Source: Acidobacteriota bacterium
GTDB lineage: Bacteria; Acidobacteriota; Terriglobia; Bryobacterales; Bryobacteraceae
Assembly (NCBI GenBank): GCA_026393985.1
Contig: JAPKZB010000006.1
Location: 17,891 to 81,890 of the forward strand
Direction of reading: 5' to 3'
DNA length: 64,000 nt
In this document: one piece after another, positions 51,637 to 64,000 of the stretch
Layout: each line of letters starts with the position of its first letter
How positions within the stretch are numbered: position 1 is the stretch's first letter
Program-made: the position numbers and the translations under genes
Notes under the pieces: generated by a model
Told to the model about the DNA's origin: nothing
What the model saw: the letters and a program-made list of their open reading frames with translations, nothing else
Databases searched by the model: none

Positions 51637-53913
51637 TTATTTTTTCCTCTGGAAACGATCGAGCAGGCCGGCGGCGCCGGTGCGGCCGGCGTCCGGGGCG
51701 AGGCGCGGCTTGGTGAAGGTTCCCGTGAGGGTGGTGGGGATGACGATCTGCCCCTGCGGCCCCGCGAGGATGGCGCCGAGGACGGCGCCGAGGCCGCCCG
51801 AGCGGGCGGGGGCGGCGGCCTCGCGGCCGAGGAGCGTGGTCAGCCGGAGGTTGAGCGTCTGGTCGGCGAGGCCGATGGCGCCTTCGCCGGTGAGTTGGCC
51901 GGAGCCGAAGTTGAGGGTGAGATCGCTTGTGTTGGCGACGCCGTTCGCAAGACGGAATGTGCCGCGGAACTGGACGATTTCCGTGAAGGTCTCCCTGCGT
52001 TTGAGAAAGCCGAGCAGCTTGCCGGCTACGGCCATTTCGTTGAGCATCTGCACGCCGGTGAGTTTGCCGTTGGCCATGAGGAGTTCGACGTTGCCGTTCA
52101 GCGACCGGGCGGGCGGTTCGCCGGCCCGGGGGGCGAGGGTGATCTGCATCCGGCCGGAGAGCGGGCCGGAGACGAAGCTGCGGCCGGGCGAGGCGGCGGC
52201 GAGCAGTTGGGCGGCTTCGATGTTCTGGAACTTGGAGTCGAGCGTGAGGGCGGCGGGAGATTTGCCGAGGTCGACGGTGGCGGTGCCGGAGTGCTGGCCG
52301 CCGAACAGACGGGCGGTGAAGGGCTGGAGGGTCAATTGCCGGTTGGCAAAGGCAATGGTGGCTTTCACGTCTTCAAGGGGGAGGTTGGCGAAGAGGACGC
52401 GGCCGGCGGTGAGCGTGCCGTGGGCGGTGAGTGGGGGCGCGGCGGACGGTGGGCCGGCGGTCTGCCATTCGGCGGGGTTGATCTGATCGACGGAGGCCTG
52501 GAAGGTGAGTTTGGGGCGGGTGAAGGATTGCAGGGTAAAGCTGCCGCGGCCGTGCGTCGATCCGATGGCGAACTGGGCGTTGTCGAGGATCAGCGAGTCG
52601 GCGGCGAACTTTACGCTGGCCTGCGCAAGCTGCAACGGTTTCGGCAGAGCCGGCGCGGCGAGGGTGACGCCGCGGAGCGAGCCGGAGCCGGAGTAGACGC
52701 TGTTGTTGATCCGCAGATCGAGCGAGACGGAGCCCGAACCGGTTACCCCGGGGGGACGGAGACCGTAGGCGCTGGCCATGGCGAGGAGCTCTTCGACGCT
52801 GGCGCCGTCGGTGCGGAGCGAGGCTTCGACGAGTGGGTCCTTGCCGCTGTAATCGCGGATGGTGGCGCGGGCGAGGAGTTTCGCGCCGCCGGTTTCGAGG
52901 GTAAAGGGCTCGGCGGTGAGGGTGGTGGGGGTCATGGCGACGCGGAGCGCGGAGGCGCGGACCGGGGCGGCGAGTTCCTTGCTCGAGAACTCGGATTGCG
53001 TGGCCTCGAGCCGGCCGTTGAGCAGGGGATGGCTGGTGGTGCCGGAGATGGCGAGATCGGCAGAGAGCAGGCCGTTTACTTTTAGGTCCGGCGGGAGCCT
53101 GCCGCCGAAGATTCCGGCCAGCTGCAGGACGTCGCCCACGGGCGCTTTTTCGGTTTTCGCCGTGAGTTCGAGTTGGCTGCCGGAAACGGTGCCGGCGACG
53201 GCCACGGTGAGCGCGCCGAGTTTGGCGGTGAGCTGTCTGGCGCGCCAGGTGGCGCTCGAGAGCTCGAGGTCGAAGGCGGCGGTGAGCGGTTGGGGGGCAC
53301 CGTCGGCCTGGAGGGTGAGGGTGCCCTGGGCGCGCCCGTTTTCATAAACGGCGTCGGCGGAGGCATTGGCGCGAAGGGTTTCGAGGCGGGCCTTGGCTTC
53401 GAGGCGGCGGTTGGCGGACCAGCGGGCGTCGATGTGGTCGTAGACGCTGCGCGGGCTCGGGGATTGGGGATCGGTGAGGGCGAGTGAGCCGTCGCGGATG
53501 CTCCAGGCGGGGATGGTGTCGCCCTGGCCAGCGCTTGTGGAGGTGTAGTTCCACTCCCCGGCCGGGTTGCGGAGGAGTTCGATGGCGGGTGACTGGAGTT
53601 CGATGTCCAGCACGTCGACTTCGCCGCGGAGCAGGGGCAGCAGGGCGAAGGCGACGAAAACCTCTTTGGCCTGGAGAAATGGATTTTGCGAAACGAAGCC
53701 AACGGGCTGGCCGATGGTGACGTTGGCAACGCGGAGCGAAAGGGGGAACAGTTTCAGGCTCATGGGGCCGGCCGAGACGCGGCGGCCCAGCCTTTTTCCG
53801 AGGTTGGCTTCGAGGGGGCCGCGGAGGCGGTTGGCGTCGAAAAAGAGGACAAACGCTACCAGGGCGGTGAGCAGAAGCGCGGCGGCGGTGGCGATCGCTT
53901 TGCGGTGCGGCAT
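51637..53913 (-). CDS. AsmA-family envelope protein
   Basis: A 758-residue inner-membrane-anchored protein: one N-terminal segment (ATAAALLLTALVAFVLFF), then an AsmA N-terminal domain (RVSAGPMSLKLFPLSLRVAN, EVDVLDIELQSPAIELL) and a long series of beta-rich repeats ending with the AsmA_2-like LNGNVELLMANGKLTGVQML and a C-terminal TLTGTFTKPRLAPD. AsmA-like proteins are thought to bridge the periplasm and help move phospholipids to the outer membrane. It follows the aldehyde-dehydrogenase gene by 46 bp and precedes the sigma-factor gene by 47 bp. A separate promoter is possible but not obvious. Confidence 0.87.
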   Translation of the reverse strand: MPHRKAIATAAALLLTALVAFVLFFDANRLRGPLEANLGKRLGRRVSAGPMSLKLFPLSLRVANVTIGQPVGFVSQNPFLQAKEVFVAFALLPLLRGEVDVLDIELQSPAIELLRNPAGEWNYTSTSAGQGDTIPAWSIRDGSLALTDPQSPSPRSVYDHIDARWSANRRLEAKARLETLRANASADAVYENGRAQGTLTLQADGAPQPLTAAFDLELSSATWRARQLTAKLGALTVAVAGTVSGSQLELTAKTEKAPVGDVLQLAGIFGGRLPPDLKVNGLLSADLAISGTTSHPLLNGRLEATQSEFSSKELAAPVRASALRVAMTPTTLTAEPFTLETGGAKLLARATIRDYSGKDPLVEASLRTDGASVEELLAMASAYGLRPPGVTGSGSVSLDLRINNSVYSGSGSLRGVTLAAPALPKPLQLAQASVKFAADSLILDNAQFAIGSTHGRGSFTLQSFTRPKLTFQASVDQINPAEWQTAGPPSAAPPLTAHGTLTAGRVLFANLPLEDVKATIAFANRQLTLQPFTARLFGGQHSGTATVDLGKSPAALTLDSKFQNIEAAQLLAAASPGRSFVSGPLSGRMQITLAPRAGEPPARSLNGNVELLMANGKLTGVQMLNEMAVAGKLLGFLKRRETFTEIVQFRGTFRLANGVANTSDLTLNFGSGQLTGEGAIGLADQTLNLRLTTLLGREAAAPARSGGLGAVLGAILAGPQGQIVIPTTLTGTFTKPRLAPDAGRTGAAGLLDRFQRKK

Positions 53914-53959
53914 TGTCTTTATGGATGGGCGTGGAGGCGGGAGCGTTACCTCGATTACT

Positions 53960-55366
53960 TCAGGAGACGTTCCAGCAGATGAGCTTGCGTTCGGTCATCT
54001 CTTCAAGGGCGTAGCGGGGGCCTTCGCGGCCGGTACCGCTGCGTTTGACGCCGCCATAGGGCATCTGGTCGGCGCGGAACTGCGGGACGTCGTTGATGAG
54101 GAAGCCGCCGACGTGGACGCGGCGGGCAGCGCGGAAGGCGGTGGCGAGGTCCTTGGTGAAGATGCTCGCCTGGAGGCCGTAGACGGAGGCGTTGACGCGG
54201 TTGATGGCTTCGTCGAGGGTGCGGAAGGGGTTGGCCGAGACGACGGGGCCGAAGACCTCGTCGGCGAAGACGCGGGCGGTATCGGGTACGCCGCGGAGGA
54301 CGATGGGAGCGATGGTAGCGCGGCCGGAGCGGACGGCGGCGCCGCCGGCTTCGGCGACCCAGGCGGCGACGCGGTCGGCTTCGGCCGGGGAGATGAGGGA
54401 GCTGACGGCGGTGGATTCGTCGAGGGGATGGCCGATGGGGAGTTGGGCGGCGGCGGCGTGGAGCGCGTCTTCAAAGGCGGCGGCAACGGGTTCGGCGACG
54501 AGGATGCGCTGGACGGAGATGCAGACCTGGCCTGAGTTAGCGAAGGCGCCGGCGGCGCAGCGCCGGGCGGCGTCTTCGATGTCGGCGTCGGCGGCGACGA
54601 TGACGGCGGAGTTACTGCCGAGTTCGAGGGTCATCCGTTGCAGGCCGGCTTTGGCGCGGAGGGCAAGGCCCACTTCGGCGCTGCCGGTGAAGGTGACCAT
54701 GGCGATGGCGGGATGGCCGACGAGTGCGTCGCCGACGCGGCCGCCGGGGCCGGGGATGACGTTGAGCGCGCCCGGGGGCAGGCCGGCCTCGGCGAAGAGC
54801 TGAGCGAGGCGGAGGGCGGAGACGGGCGTGGCGGAGGCGGGTTTGTGAACGACGGCGTTGCCGCCGGCGAGGGCGGGGCCGATTTTGTGCAGGGACAGGT
54901 TCAGGGGGAAGTTGAACGGGGTGATGGCGGCGATGACGCCGAGCGGTTCGCGGATGACCATGGCCATCTTGCCGGCGCCGTTGGCGGCGGCGTCCATCGG
55001 CACCTCTTCGCCGGCGAGGCGGTTGGCCTCTTCGGCGGAGAAGAGCAGGGTGGCGGCGCCGCGGTCGACTTCGAGGCGGGCTTCGCGCAGCGGCTTGCCG
55101 CTTTCGCTGGCGATGATGACGGCGAACTCTTCTTTGGCGTCGAGGAGCAGTTGGCGGGCTTGGCGGAGGATAGCGCTGCGCTGGGCGCGGGTGAGGTCGC
55201 GCATGGTGGGGGCGGCGGCGGTGGCGGCGTCAATGGCGGCCTGCGTCTGCGCCGGACCGGCTTCGGCGACCGCGGCGAACGGGGCGCCGTCAAAGGGTAC
55301 GTGCACGGTGCGGACGCTTTCGCCGGCGGTTTCCGCGCCCTGAATCCATAAGCCGTAACTGTTCAT
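53960..55366 (-). CDS. NAD(P)-dependent aldehyde dehydrogenase
   Basis: A 468-residue ALDH-superfamily enzyme oxidising an aldehyde to an acid. ITPFNFPLNLSLHKIGPALA is the cofactor-binding block, VTFTGSAEVGL the Rossmann Gly motif, MTLELGSN carries the general-base Glu, and ANSGQVCIS the catalytic Cys. DEVFGPVVSANPF and GLQASIFTKD are the usual C-terminal motifs. Length is typical. Glyceraldehyde-3-phosphate (non-phosphorylating) or succinate-semialdehyde-like specificity cannot be decided. The ATG overlaps the upstream membrane-hydrolase gene (ATGA). Confidence 0.93.
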   Translation of the reverse strand: MNSYGLWIQGAETAGESVRTVHVPFDGAPFAAVAEAGPAQTQAAIDAATAAAPTMRDLTRAQRSAILRQARQLLLDAKEEFAVIIASESGKPLREARLEVDRGAATLLFSAEEANRLAGEEVPMDAAANGAGKMAMVIREPLGVIAAITPFNFPLNLSLHKIGPALAGGNAVVHKPASATPVSALRLAQLFAEAGLPPGALNVIPGPGGRVGDALVGHPAIAMVTFTGSAEVGLALRAKAGLQRMTLELGSNSAVIVAADADIEDAARRCAAGAFANSGQVCISVQRILVAEPVAAAFEDALHAAAAQLPIGHPLDESTAVSSLISPAEADRVAAWVAEAGGAAVRSGRATIAPIVLRGVPDTARVFADEVFGPVVSANPFRTLDEAINRVNASVYGLQASIFTKDLATAFRAARRVHVGGFLINDVPQFRADQMPYGGVKRSGTGREGPRYALEEMTERKLICWNVS

Positions 55367-56327
55367 CGCTTCAAGCTCCCGTAACTAAAGGTACTCGAAA
55401 CGACCTGGAGATTCTGGTCGAGGACGACGCGGAGCTGGAAGCGGCCGTCTTCGGGTGAGCCGAAGCGGACGTCGACGCCTTCGACGGCGATGCCGCCCTC
55501 GGGCTCCGTGACGGGGACCATGCGCCAGACGGGGTATTGGCTGAAGCGGAGGAAGCCCTGGGCTTCGGGGGTGCGTTTGGCGGCGTTGATGCGGGCGGCG
55601 TCGGTGGGTTTGAAGTAGGTGCGGCCGGCGTCGGGGTCGAAGGGGAGCAGGAGGTTGACATCCTGCAGGCGCCAGAAGGTTTCCGTGGAGACGTAGCCGG
55701 TCCAGCGGAAGGGGTTGAGCGGGGTGGGCCAGGCGGCGATGCGGAGGGGTTCCTGGCCGGCGAAGCGCCGGGCGGCGAGGGTTTCGACGGCGCGCTGATG
55801 GAGCGCGACGCGACCGCCGGTCCAGGCGAGCAGGAACAGAAGGGCGAAGATGGCCCAGCCGCGTCCGGAGGGTTTTTGGCGGGAGCCGATTTCGCTGGCG
55901 ACGAGGCGGGAGAGCCACGGGGCGGCGAGGGCGAGGGCGAGGACGGCGAGGATCCAGACGTCGACGACATAGACGCTGTCGAGCCCGAACCACTCGGTGG
56001 AGAAGGGAAGCAGGAGGCGGACGCCGTAGTTGTTCCAGAAGTCCATGAAGAGATGGACGAGGACGCCGAGGGTGGCGATGGCGAGGGCAGGGAACCAGGC
56101 GAAGGGGCGGCCGCGGTCGAGCCAGCGGAGCAGGGCGACGGGCGGCAGAGCCATCAGGGGAGCGACGACGAGGGCGTGGGTGAGGTGGCGGTGGTAGTCG
56201 AGATAGGGGACGGGGCCGAGGGCGCGCGTGACGATATCGGCGTCCGGGATGTTCGAGCAGAGTACGAGCAGGAGGGTTGCGCGGGGGTACCAGCGGTTCA
56301 GGCCGGCGCGCGAGAGCATGACGCCGG

Positions 56328-56352
<25 letters not shown>
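55363..56352 (-). CDS. Membrane-bound metal-dependent hydrolase (YbcI/DUF457-like)
   Basis: A 329-residue inner-membrane protein. The N-terminus MDNVTHSLAGVMLSRAGLNR, with SNIPDADIV and YHRHLTHALVVAPLMALPP, carries the His and Asp residues typical of the LexA-binding/YbcI (DUF457) family, proposed to be metal-dependent hydrolases. Several membrane segments follow, then a periplasmic C-terminal domain. It overlaps the lipid-kinase gene by 25 bp and the ALDH gene by 4 bp. The substrate is unknown. Confidence 0.85.
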
Positions 56353-59807
<3,455 letters not shown>

Positions 59808-59822
59808 CTCGGCGGCTTTTCA

Positions 59823-59828
59823 TACAAT
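59823..59828 (+). promoter_or_regulatory. -10 hexamer 6 nt before the enolase-superfamily gene
   Basis: TACAAT ends exactly 6 nt before ATG 59835. The gap between genes is only 27 nt and holds no Shine-Dalgarno, so the message would be leaderless. Confidence 0.45.
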
Positions 59829-59834
59829 AGGCGC

Positions 59835-61244
59835 ATGGCACTTACCTCCCGCCGCGCCTTCCTAGGCTCGCTGCTTGCTGCTGCTCCGGCGATTCACGCG
59901 CAGACGATGTCGACCGACGTCCGCATCAAGGAGCTGTCGACGTCGACCGAGGATTTTCTCTACCGCACGCCGATCAAGTTCGGCGGCACGGAGGTGGACC
60001 GCGTCACGCTGTTGAATGTCAAGGTGACGCTCGAGTCGCGGGCCGGGAAGACGGCGCAGGGTTTCGGGTCGATGCCGATGGGCAACGTTTGGAGCTTCCC
60101 TTCCAAGACGCTGCGCTATGACGAGACGCTGGGGGCGATGCGGACGCTGGCCGCGAAGGTAGAAAAGATCACGCGGGAGCACAAGGAGTACGGCCATCCG
60201 GTGGACCTGAACCATTCGCTGGAGCCGCTGTGGCTGGCCGCGGCCAACGAAATCAAGCTCGCGCAGCCGATGCCGAAGCTGTGTACGCTGACCACCTGCA
60301 GCCCGTTTGAAGCGGCGATTGCCGATGGCTTCGGCAAGCTCGTGAACCGCAGCGCGTACGCGATTTACGGCCCGGACCTGATGCGGCATGACTTATCGCA
60401 CTACCTGGGCAAGGGGTTTGAGGGCGAGTATCTGCAGAAGTACGTGTTGACGAAGCCGAAGCCGAGCATGCCGCTGTATCATCTGGTAGGCGCGGTGGAC
60501 CCGATCACGGCTAGCGATATCAAGAAGCGGATCAACGACGGCCTGCCCGAGACGCTGCCCGAATGGATCAACCATTCGGGGTTGACGAACATCAAGATCA
60601 AGCTGAACGGCGAGGACATGGCGTGGGATACCGAGCGCGTGCTGGCCGTCGATCGCACGGCGACCGAGGTGCAGAACCAGCGCCGGGTGGCGGATTGGGT
60701 CTACTCGCTCGACTTCAACGAGAAGTGCCCGAGCGTGAAGTACCTGATGGAGATGCTGGCCAAGATCAAAGAGAAGACGCCGCGGGGCTTTGCGCGCATT
60801 CAGTACATTGAGCAGCCGACCAAGCGCGATTTGAAGGCCGACCGGGCGAACGTGATGCACGAGGCGGCCAAGCTGCGGCCGGTGGTGATTGACGAGTCGC
60901 TGACCGATCTTGAGTCACTGCTGCTGGCGCGGGAGATGGGCTATACGGGTGCGGCGCTGAAGGCGTGCAAGGGCCAGTCGCAGGCGCTGCTGATGGCGGC
61001 GGCGGCGCAGAAGTTCAAGATGTTTTTGTGCGTGCAGGATCTGACCTGTCCGGGTGCCTCTTTCATCCATTCGGCGGGCATTGCGGCGCACGTGCCGGGC
61101 GTGGCGGCCATTGAAGGCAACTCGCGGCAGTACGTGCCGGCGGCGAATGCCGGTTGGGACCGCAAGTTCCCGGGCATGTTCGATGTCCGCAACGGCCGGG
61201 TGAATACCGGCCTGATCAAGGGACCGGGCTTAGGCGCTATGTAG
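59835..61244 (+). CDS. Exported enolase-superfamily (mandelate racemase-like) protein
   Basis: A 469-residue protein with a twin-arginine-like signal (ALTSRRAFLGSLLAAAPAIH). Barrel segments LTNIKIKLNGEDMAWDTERV, FARIQYIEQPTKRDLK and RPVVIDESLTDLESLLLARE match the mandelate racemase/muconate lactonizing group, with Glu/Asp metal-ligand candidates in YIEQP and IDES, and AALKACKGQSQAL carrying the late Lys. The substrate is unknown, and the export signal is unusual for the superfamily although frequent in Acidobacteriota and Planctomycetes. It converges on the ABC ATPase gene with a 15-bp overlap. Confidence 0.82.
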   Translation: MALTSRRAFLGSLLAAAPAIHAQTMSTDVRIKELSTSTEDFLYRTPIKFGGTEVDRVTLLNVKVTLESRAGKTAQGFGSMPMGNVWSFPSKTLRYDETLGAMRTLAAKVEKITREHKEYGHPVDLNHSLEPLWLAAANEIKLAQPMPKLCTLTTCSPFEAAIADGFGKLVNRSAYAIYGPDLMRHDLSHYLGKGFEGEYLQKYVLTKPKPSMPLYHLVGAVDPITASDIKKRINDGLPETLPEWINHSGLTNIKIKLNGEDMAWDTERVLAVDRTATEVQNQRRVADWVYSLDFNEKCPSVKYLMEMLAKIKEKTPRGFARIQYIEQPTKRDLKADRANVMHEAAKLRPVVIDESLTDLESLLLAREMGYTGAALKACKGQSQALLMAAAAQKFKMFLCVQDLTCPGASFIHSAGIAAHVPGVAAIEGNSRQYVPAANAGWDRKFPGMFDVRNGRVNTGLIKGPGLGAM

Positions 61245-61901
61245 TTCGCCGTCGCGCATCTGCACGGTCCGGTCGGCGAAGGCGGCGGCTTCCGGATCGT
61301 GCGTGATCATGAGGACGGTCTGGCCGGTTTTCTTGTTGAGATGGCGGAGCAGGTCGAGCACCATATTGGAGTTTTCGGTGTCGAGGTTGCCGGTGGGTTC
61401 GTCGGCGAGGAGAATGGCCGGCTGGTTGACGATGGCGCGGGCGATGGCGACGCGCTGCTGTTCGCCGCCGGAGAGTTGGCGGGGTTTGCGGTCGAGCTTC
61501 TGGGCGATGCCGAGGAGTTCGAGGACTTCGAGGAAGGTGGCGTCCCAGGGTTCGGAGCGGCCGGCGATGTCGCGGGCGATGTCGATGTTGTCGCGGACGG
61601 TGAGGGTCGGCAGCAGGTTGTATTTCTGGAAGACGAAGCCGACGCTATTGCGGCGCAGGCGGGTGCGGCCGGCCTCGTCGAGTGAGGTGAGGCTTTGGCC
61701 GTCGATTTTGATGGTGCCGGAGGTGGGCGGGGTCAGACCGCCGAGGATGTGGAACAGGGTCGATTTGCCGCTGCCGGAGCGGCCGACGACGGCGAGGAAC
61801 TCCCCCTTCTGGACCACCAGGTTTACGCCGCGCAGGGCATGGACGTCGACGTCGCCGCTGCGGAAGGTTTTGCGTAAGTTGTCGATTTCGATGATGGCCA
61901 T
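61230..61901 (-). CDS. LolD/MacB-like ABC ATP-binding protein
   Basis: A 223-residue ATPase: Walker A GRSGSGKST (residues 40-48), Q-loop FVFQKYNLLPTLTV, signature LSGGEQQR, Walker B ILLADEPTGNLD and THD switch. ATG 61901 shares one base with the permease stop (TAATG); the open frame further upstream is antisense in character. It forms an ATPase/permease pair with the preceding FtsX-fold gene. Confidence 0.92.
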   Translation of the reverse strand: MAIIEIDNLRKTFRSGDVDVHALRGVNLVVQKGEFLAVVGRSGSGKSTLFHILGGLTPPTSGTIKIDGQSLTSLDEAGRTRLRRNSVGFVFQKYNLLPTLTVRDNIDIARDIAGRSEPWDATFLEVLELLGIAQKLDRKPRQLSGGEQQRVAIARAIVNQPAILLADEPTGNLDTENSNMVLDLLRHLNKKTGQTVLMITHDPEAAAFADRTVQMRDGELHSA

Positions 61902-62995
61902 TAGTCGTAGGAGAGAGAGTCGAGCGCGTCCTGGCGGGCGGCCTTGAGCGCGGGGTAGAGCACGCCGAGTATGGCGCCGGCGAGCGTGATGAGCGAAGCG
62001 ATGGGCCACCAGGAGTAGACGATGGCCTGGACCATGGAGGCGGGGATGAAGGTGGCGATGAGCCAGCGGGTGCCGTAGCTCATGGCGATGCCGCAAAGCG
62101 AGCCGATGATGGCGAGCAGGACGGTTTCGCGGAGCAGAATGCCGAGGACGTAGCCGGGTCCGGCGCCGAGGGCTTTGAGAATGCCGATTTCGCGGGTGCG
62201 TTCGAGCACGGCGGTGTACATGGCGAGGAAGACGACCAGGAAGCCGAACAGAACGGCGAGGGAGACGACGACGCCGATGAAGGCCTTCAGCTCCGGCAGG
62301 TTGTTGACGGAAAACTGCTTGATGAGCTCTTCCATGGCGTAGATGGGATACTCGGGCAGGTCCTGCTTCATCGCGTTGATGACGGCCTGGGTGTTGGCCG
62401 GGTTGTCGAGCTTGACATAGATCATGGTGATCTTGCCGTTGGCGCTGGCGAGTTCCTGCAGGACGGTGAGCGGGATCATGACGCGGGCCAGTTTGCCGGA
62501 GGCGAAGATGCCGGAGACGCGCCAGTCGCGGTTCATGGTGTGGAGCAGGGAGCCGACCTTGAGCTTCTTTTCGCGGGCGTAGAGGTCGTCGATGATGACA
62601 TCGTCGGGGGCGGTGAGCTTGCCGCCTTCGCGGAAGCGGAAGCCGCCACTCATGGCGGCGAACTCGTCGTAGTTGATGCCCATGATGGAGCTGACGCCGC
62701 CGGTGGAGTGGACGCCGATGGGAGTGGCGAGGGTGACTTGTTTTTGGGCGCGGACGTAGTCGAGAATCTTCTGATTCATCGAAAGCGAACCCATGCCGAC
62801 GACGGAGCTGCCCGGGGCGCGGACGACGAGATCGGCGCCAACGCCGCGGGCGCGGTTGGCCTGATCTTCGAGCATTCCTTCGCCTACGCCTACCAAGGCA
62901 AGCATCATCGTCACGCCCAGGCCGATGGCGAGCGAGCTCAGCAGCGTCCGGACGGGACGGTGCTTCAGGTTTTCGTAAACCAGCTTATAGACCAA
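61901..62995 (-). CDS. FtsX-fold ABC transporter permease
   Basis: A 364-residue inner-membrane protein of the four-helix FtsX/MacB type: N-terminal helix TLLSSLAIGLGVTMMLALVG, a periplasmic domain, then LKAFIGVVVSLAVLFGFLVV, AVLERTREIGILKALGAGPG and a final pair of helices ending YPALKAARQDALDSLSYD. The start is TTG 62995, 9 nt after the aminotransferase stop. It is coupled to the ATPase. The cargo is unknown. Confidence 0.87.
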   Translation of the reverse strand: MVYKLVYENLKHRPVRTLLSSLAIGLGVTMMLALVGVGEGMLEDQANRARGVGADLVVRAPGSSVVGMGSLSMNQKILDYVRAQKQVTLATPIGVHSTGGVSSIMGINYDEFAAMSGGFRFREGGKLTAPDDVIIDDLYAREKKLKVGSLLHTMNRDWRVSGIFASGKLARVMIPLTVLQELASANGKITMIYVKLDNPANTQAVINAMKQDLPEYPIYAMEELIKQFSVNNLPELKAFIGVVVSLAVLFGFLVVFLAMYTAVLERTREIGILKALGAGPGYVLGILLRETVLLAIIGSLCGIAMSYGTRWLIATFIPASMVQAIVYSWWPIASLITLAGAILGVLYPALKAARQDALDSLSYD

Positions 62996-63004
62996 CTGAT
63001 TATT

Positions 63005-64000
63005 CTACAGGGCGTTGGCCGCCGCGGCTAGCGTGGCGTCAATATCGGCTTCCGTGTGGGCACCGCTGAGGTACCAGCGGCCGTCGGGGAGGACGAGCAC
63101 GCCCTGGTTGAGGAGGCCGAGGGCGAAGTCGCTGTACAGAGCCTTGTCGGCCGCCATGGTCTGGCGGTAGTTGCGGGGCACGTCGGACTGGAAGGCGAGT
63201 TGGAAGACGGGACCATCGCCGGTGGTGACCACGGCGTGGCCTTTGGCGCGGAGCAGGGATTCGAGGCCGGAGCGGAGACGGTTGCCGAGGACGTGGAGGC
63301 GGTCGTAGAAGCCGGGGACGGCCAGTTGGTCGAGCGCGGCGGCGGCGGCGGCGAGCACGAGGGGGTTGCCGTTGAGGGTGCCGGCGTGGACGACTTCGCC
63401 GCGGCTGATCAAGTCCATGTATTCGCGCTTGCCGGCGAGGACGCTGAGCGGGGTGCCGGCGCCGACGGCCTTGGCGAAGGTGGCGAGGTCCGGGGTGACG
63501 CCGTAGCGTCCCTGGCCGCCGTCGAGGGCGACGCGGAAGCCGGTGATGACCTCGTCGAACAGCAGGAGGGCTCCGTGCTGCGTGGTGATGTCGCGGAGGA
63601 ATTGAAGGAAGCCGGGTTCGGCGGGGATACAGCCGGAGTTGGCCAGCAGCGGCTCGCAGGCCACCATGGAGATTTCGGCGCCGTGCGCGGCGAAGAGGGC
63701 TTCGACGGCCGCGCGGTCGTTCCATTCGGCCACCAGGACATGATCGTGCGGCAATTGTCCTTTGCCGACGGGTTCGGGGTGGCCGAGCGGCAGATTGGCG
63801 CCGAAGCGGTAGCTGACGAGGGCCTGGTCGCCCCAGCCGTGGTAGTGGCCTTCGAACTTGAGGTACTTGGGGCGGCCGGTGAAGGCGCGGGCGAGGCGGA
63901 GGGCGAGGTTGACGACGTCGGTGCCGGCGTTGGAAAAGGCCACGAGATCGGCGCAGGGGAGGATGGAGGTGAGCCGTTCGGCGACGAGGTATTCGAGTTC
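63005..64000 (-). CDS. Class-III PLP aminotransferase (glutamate-1-semialdehyde mutase-like), partial
   Basis: The 331 codons in the window lack the N-terminus, which lies beyond position 64000; the frame is open to the edge (ELEYLVAERLTSILPCADLV). AFSNAGTDVVNLALRLARAF, KYLKFEGHYHGWGDQ, LLLFDEVITGFRV (PLP-ring Asp) and DLATFAKAVGAGTPLSVLAG (Schiff-base Lys) are the class-III signature. It is closest to HemL-type sequences, but differences around the Lys argue against calling it hemL. It is the first visible gene of a unit with the ABC permease and ATPase. Confidence 0.85.
   Translation of the reverse strand, partial: ELEYLVAERLTSILPCADLVAFSNAGTDVVNLALRLARAFTGRPKYLKFEGHYHGWGDQALVSYRFGANLPLGHPEPVGKGQLPHDHVLVAEWNDRAAVEALFAAHGAEISMVACEPLLANSGCIPAEPGFLQFLRDITTQHGALLLFDEVITGFRVALDGGQGRYGVTPDLATFAKAVGAGTPLSVLAGKREYMDLISRGEVVHAGTLNGNPLVLAAAAAALDQLAVPGFYDRLHVLGNRLRSGLESLLRAKGHAVVTTGDGPVFQLAFQSDVPRNYRQTMAADKALYSDFALGLLNQGVLVLPDGRWYLSGAHTEADIDATLAAAANAL

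Overview
The window is high-GC chromosomal DNA that fits an Acidobacteriota, probably of the Solibacter/Bryobacter group. The grounds are a VWFA-related protein of the acidobacterial type, an adjacent DUF1549/DUF1553 and DUF1501 pair, large secreted RHS/YD-repeat and PPC-domain proteins, an AsmA-like protein, and many ATGA-overlapping gene pairs. No phage, plasmid, insertion sequence, rRNA operon or CRISPR array was seen. The assignment is inferred from gene content and family knowledge; no database search was run.

Left part (1-12 kb): VWFA-like protein and RluA-family pseudouridine synthase (minus strand), galU and a GT-C glycosyltransferase (plus), a thiamine-diphosphate enzyme cut by one in-frame TAG, galE, a secreted amidohydrolase, an S41 peptidase and a secreted double alpha/beta-hydrolase. 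galU, galE and the glycosyltransferase point to nucleotide-sugar supply and surface glycan assembly.

The unusual part (12-18.2 kb): a small secreted-protein gene whose signal-peptide region contains a CTTC tetranucleotide tract that leaves it out of frame here (a contingency-locus candidate), then an RHS/YD-repeat gene carrying an apparent C8-tract frameshift, a 91-bp dispersed hairpin element also present at positions 1-60, and a broken 3' end joined to a less GC-rich segment with an unrecognised C-terminus and a cysteine-containing secreted protein. An 815-bp gene-free stretch follows, with strong hairpins and a helically phased AGAACCCA array.

Middle (18-31 kb): M14 metallopeptidase, DUF1549/DUF1553 cytochrome protein, DUF1501 protein, a trypsin-like protease with seven PPC domains, AI-2E-type permease, mtgA. 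Then tRNA-Val, a frameshifted lipoprotein, tRNA-Asp, a DUF3467 gene, and mscS-like and hyuA-like genes.

Right part (35-64 kb): an ATPase/FtsX-permease/LolA-like/beta-barrel operon (permease frameshifted), two CsgG-like paralogues with a helical protein and a propeller protein, a minus-strand operon of ECF sigma factor, a fused anti-sigma/FecR protein and two ABC-2 exporter pairs, AsmA-like, aldehyde dehydrogenase, membrane hydrolase and lipid kinase genes, ligA, a DedA-type protein, an enolase-superfamily protein, and an ABC pair behind a class-III aminotransferase that runs off the window.

Two window-wide patterns stand out. Several starts have a -10-like hexamer exactly 6 nt upstream with no room for a Shine-Dalgarno, including overlapping bidirectional versions, which suggests leaderless transcripts. 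The plus strand changes from C-rich to G-rich at about 24-25.5 kb whatever the gene orientation.
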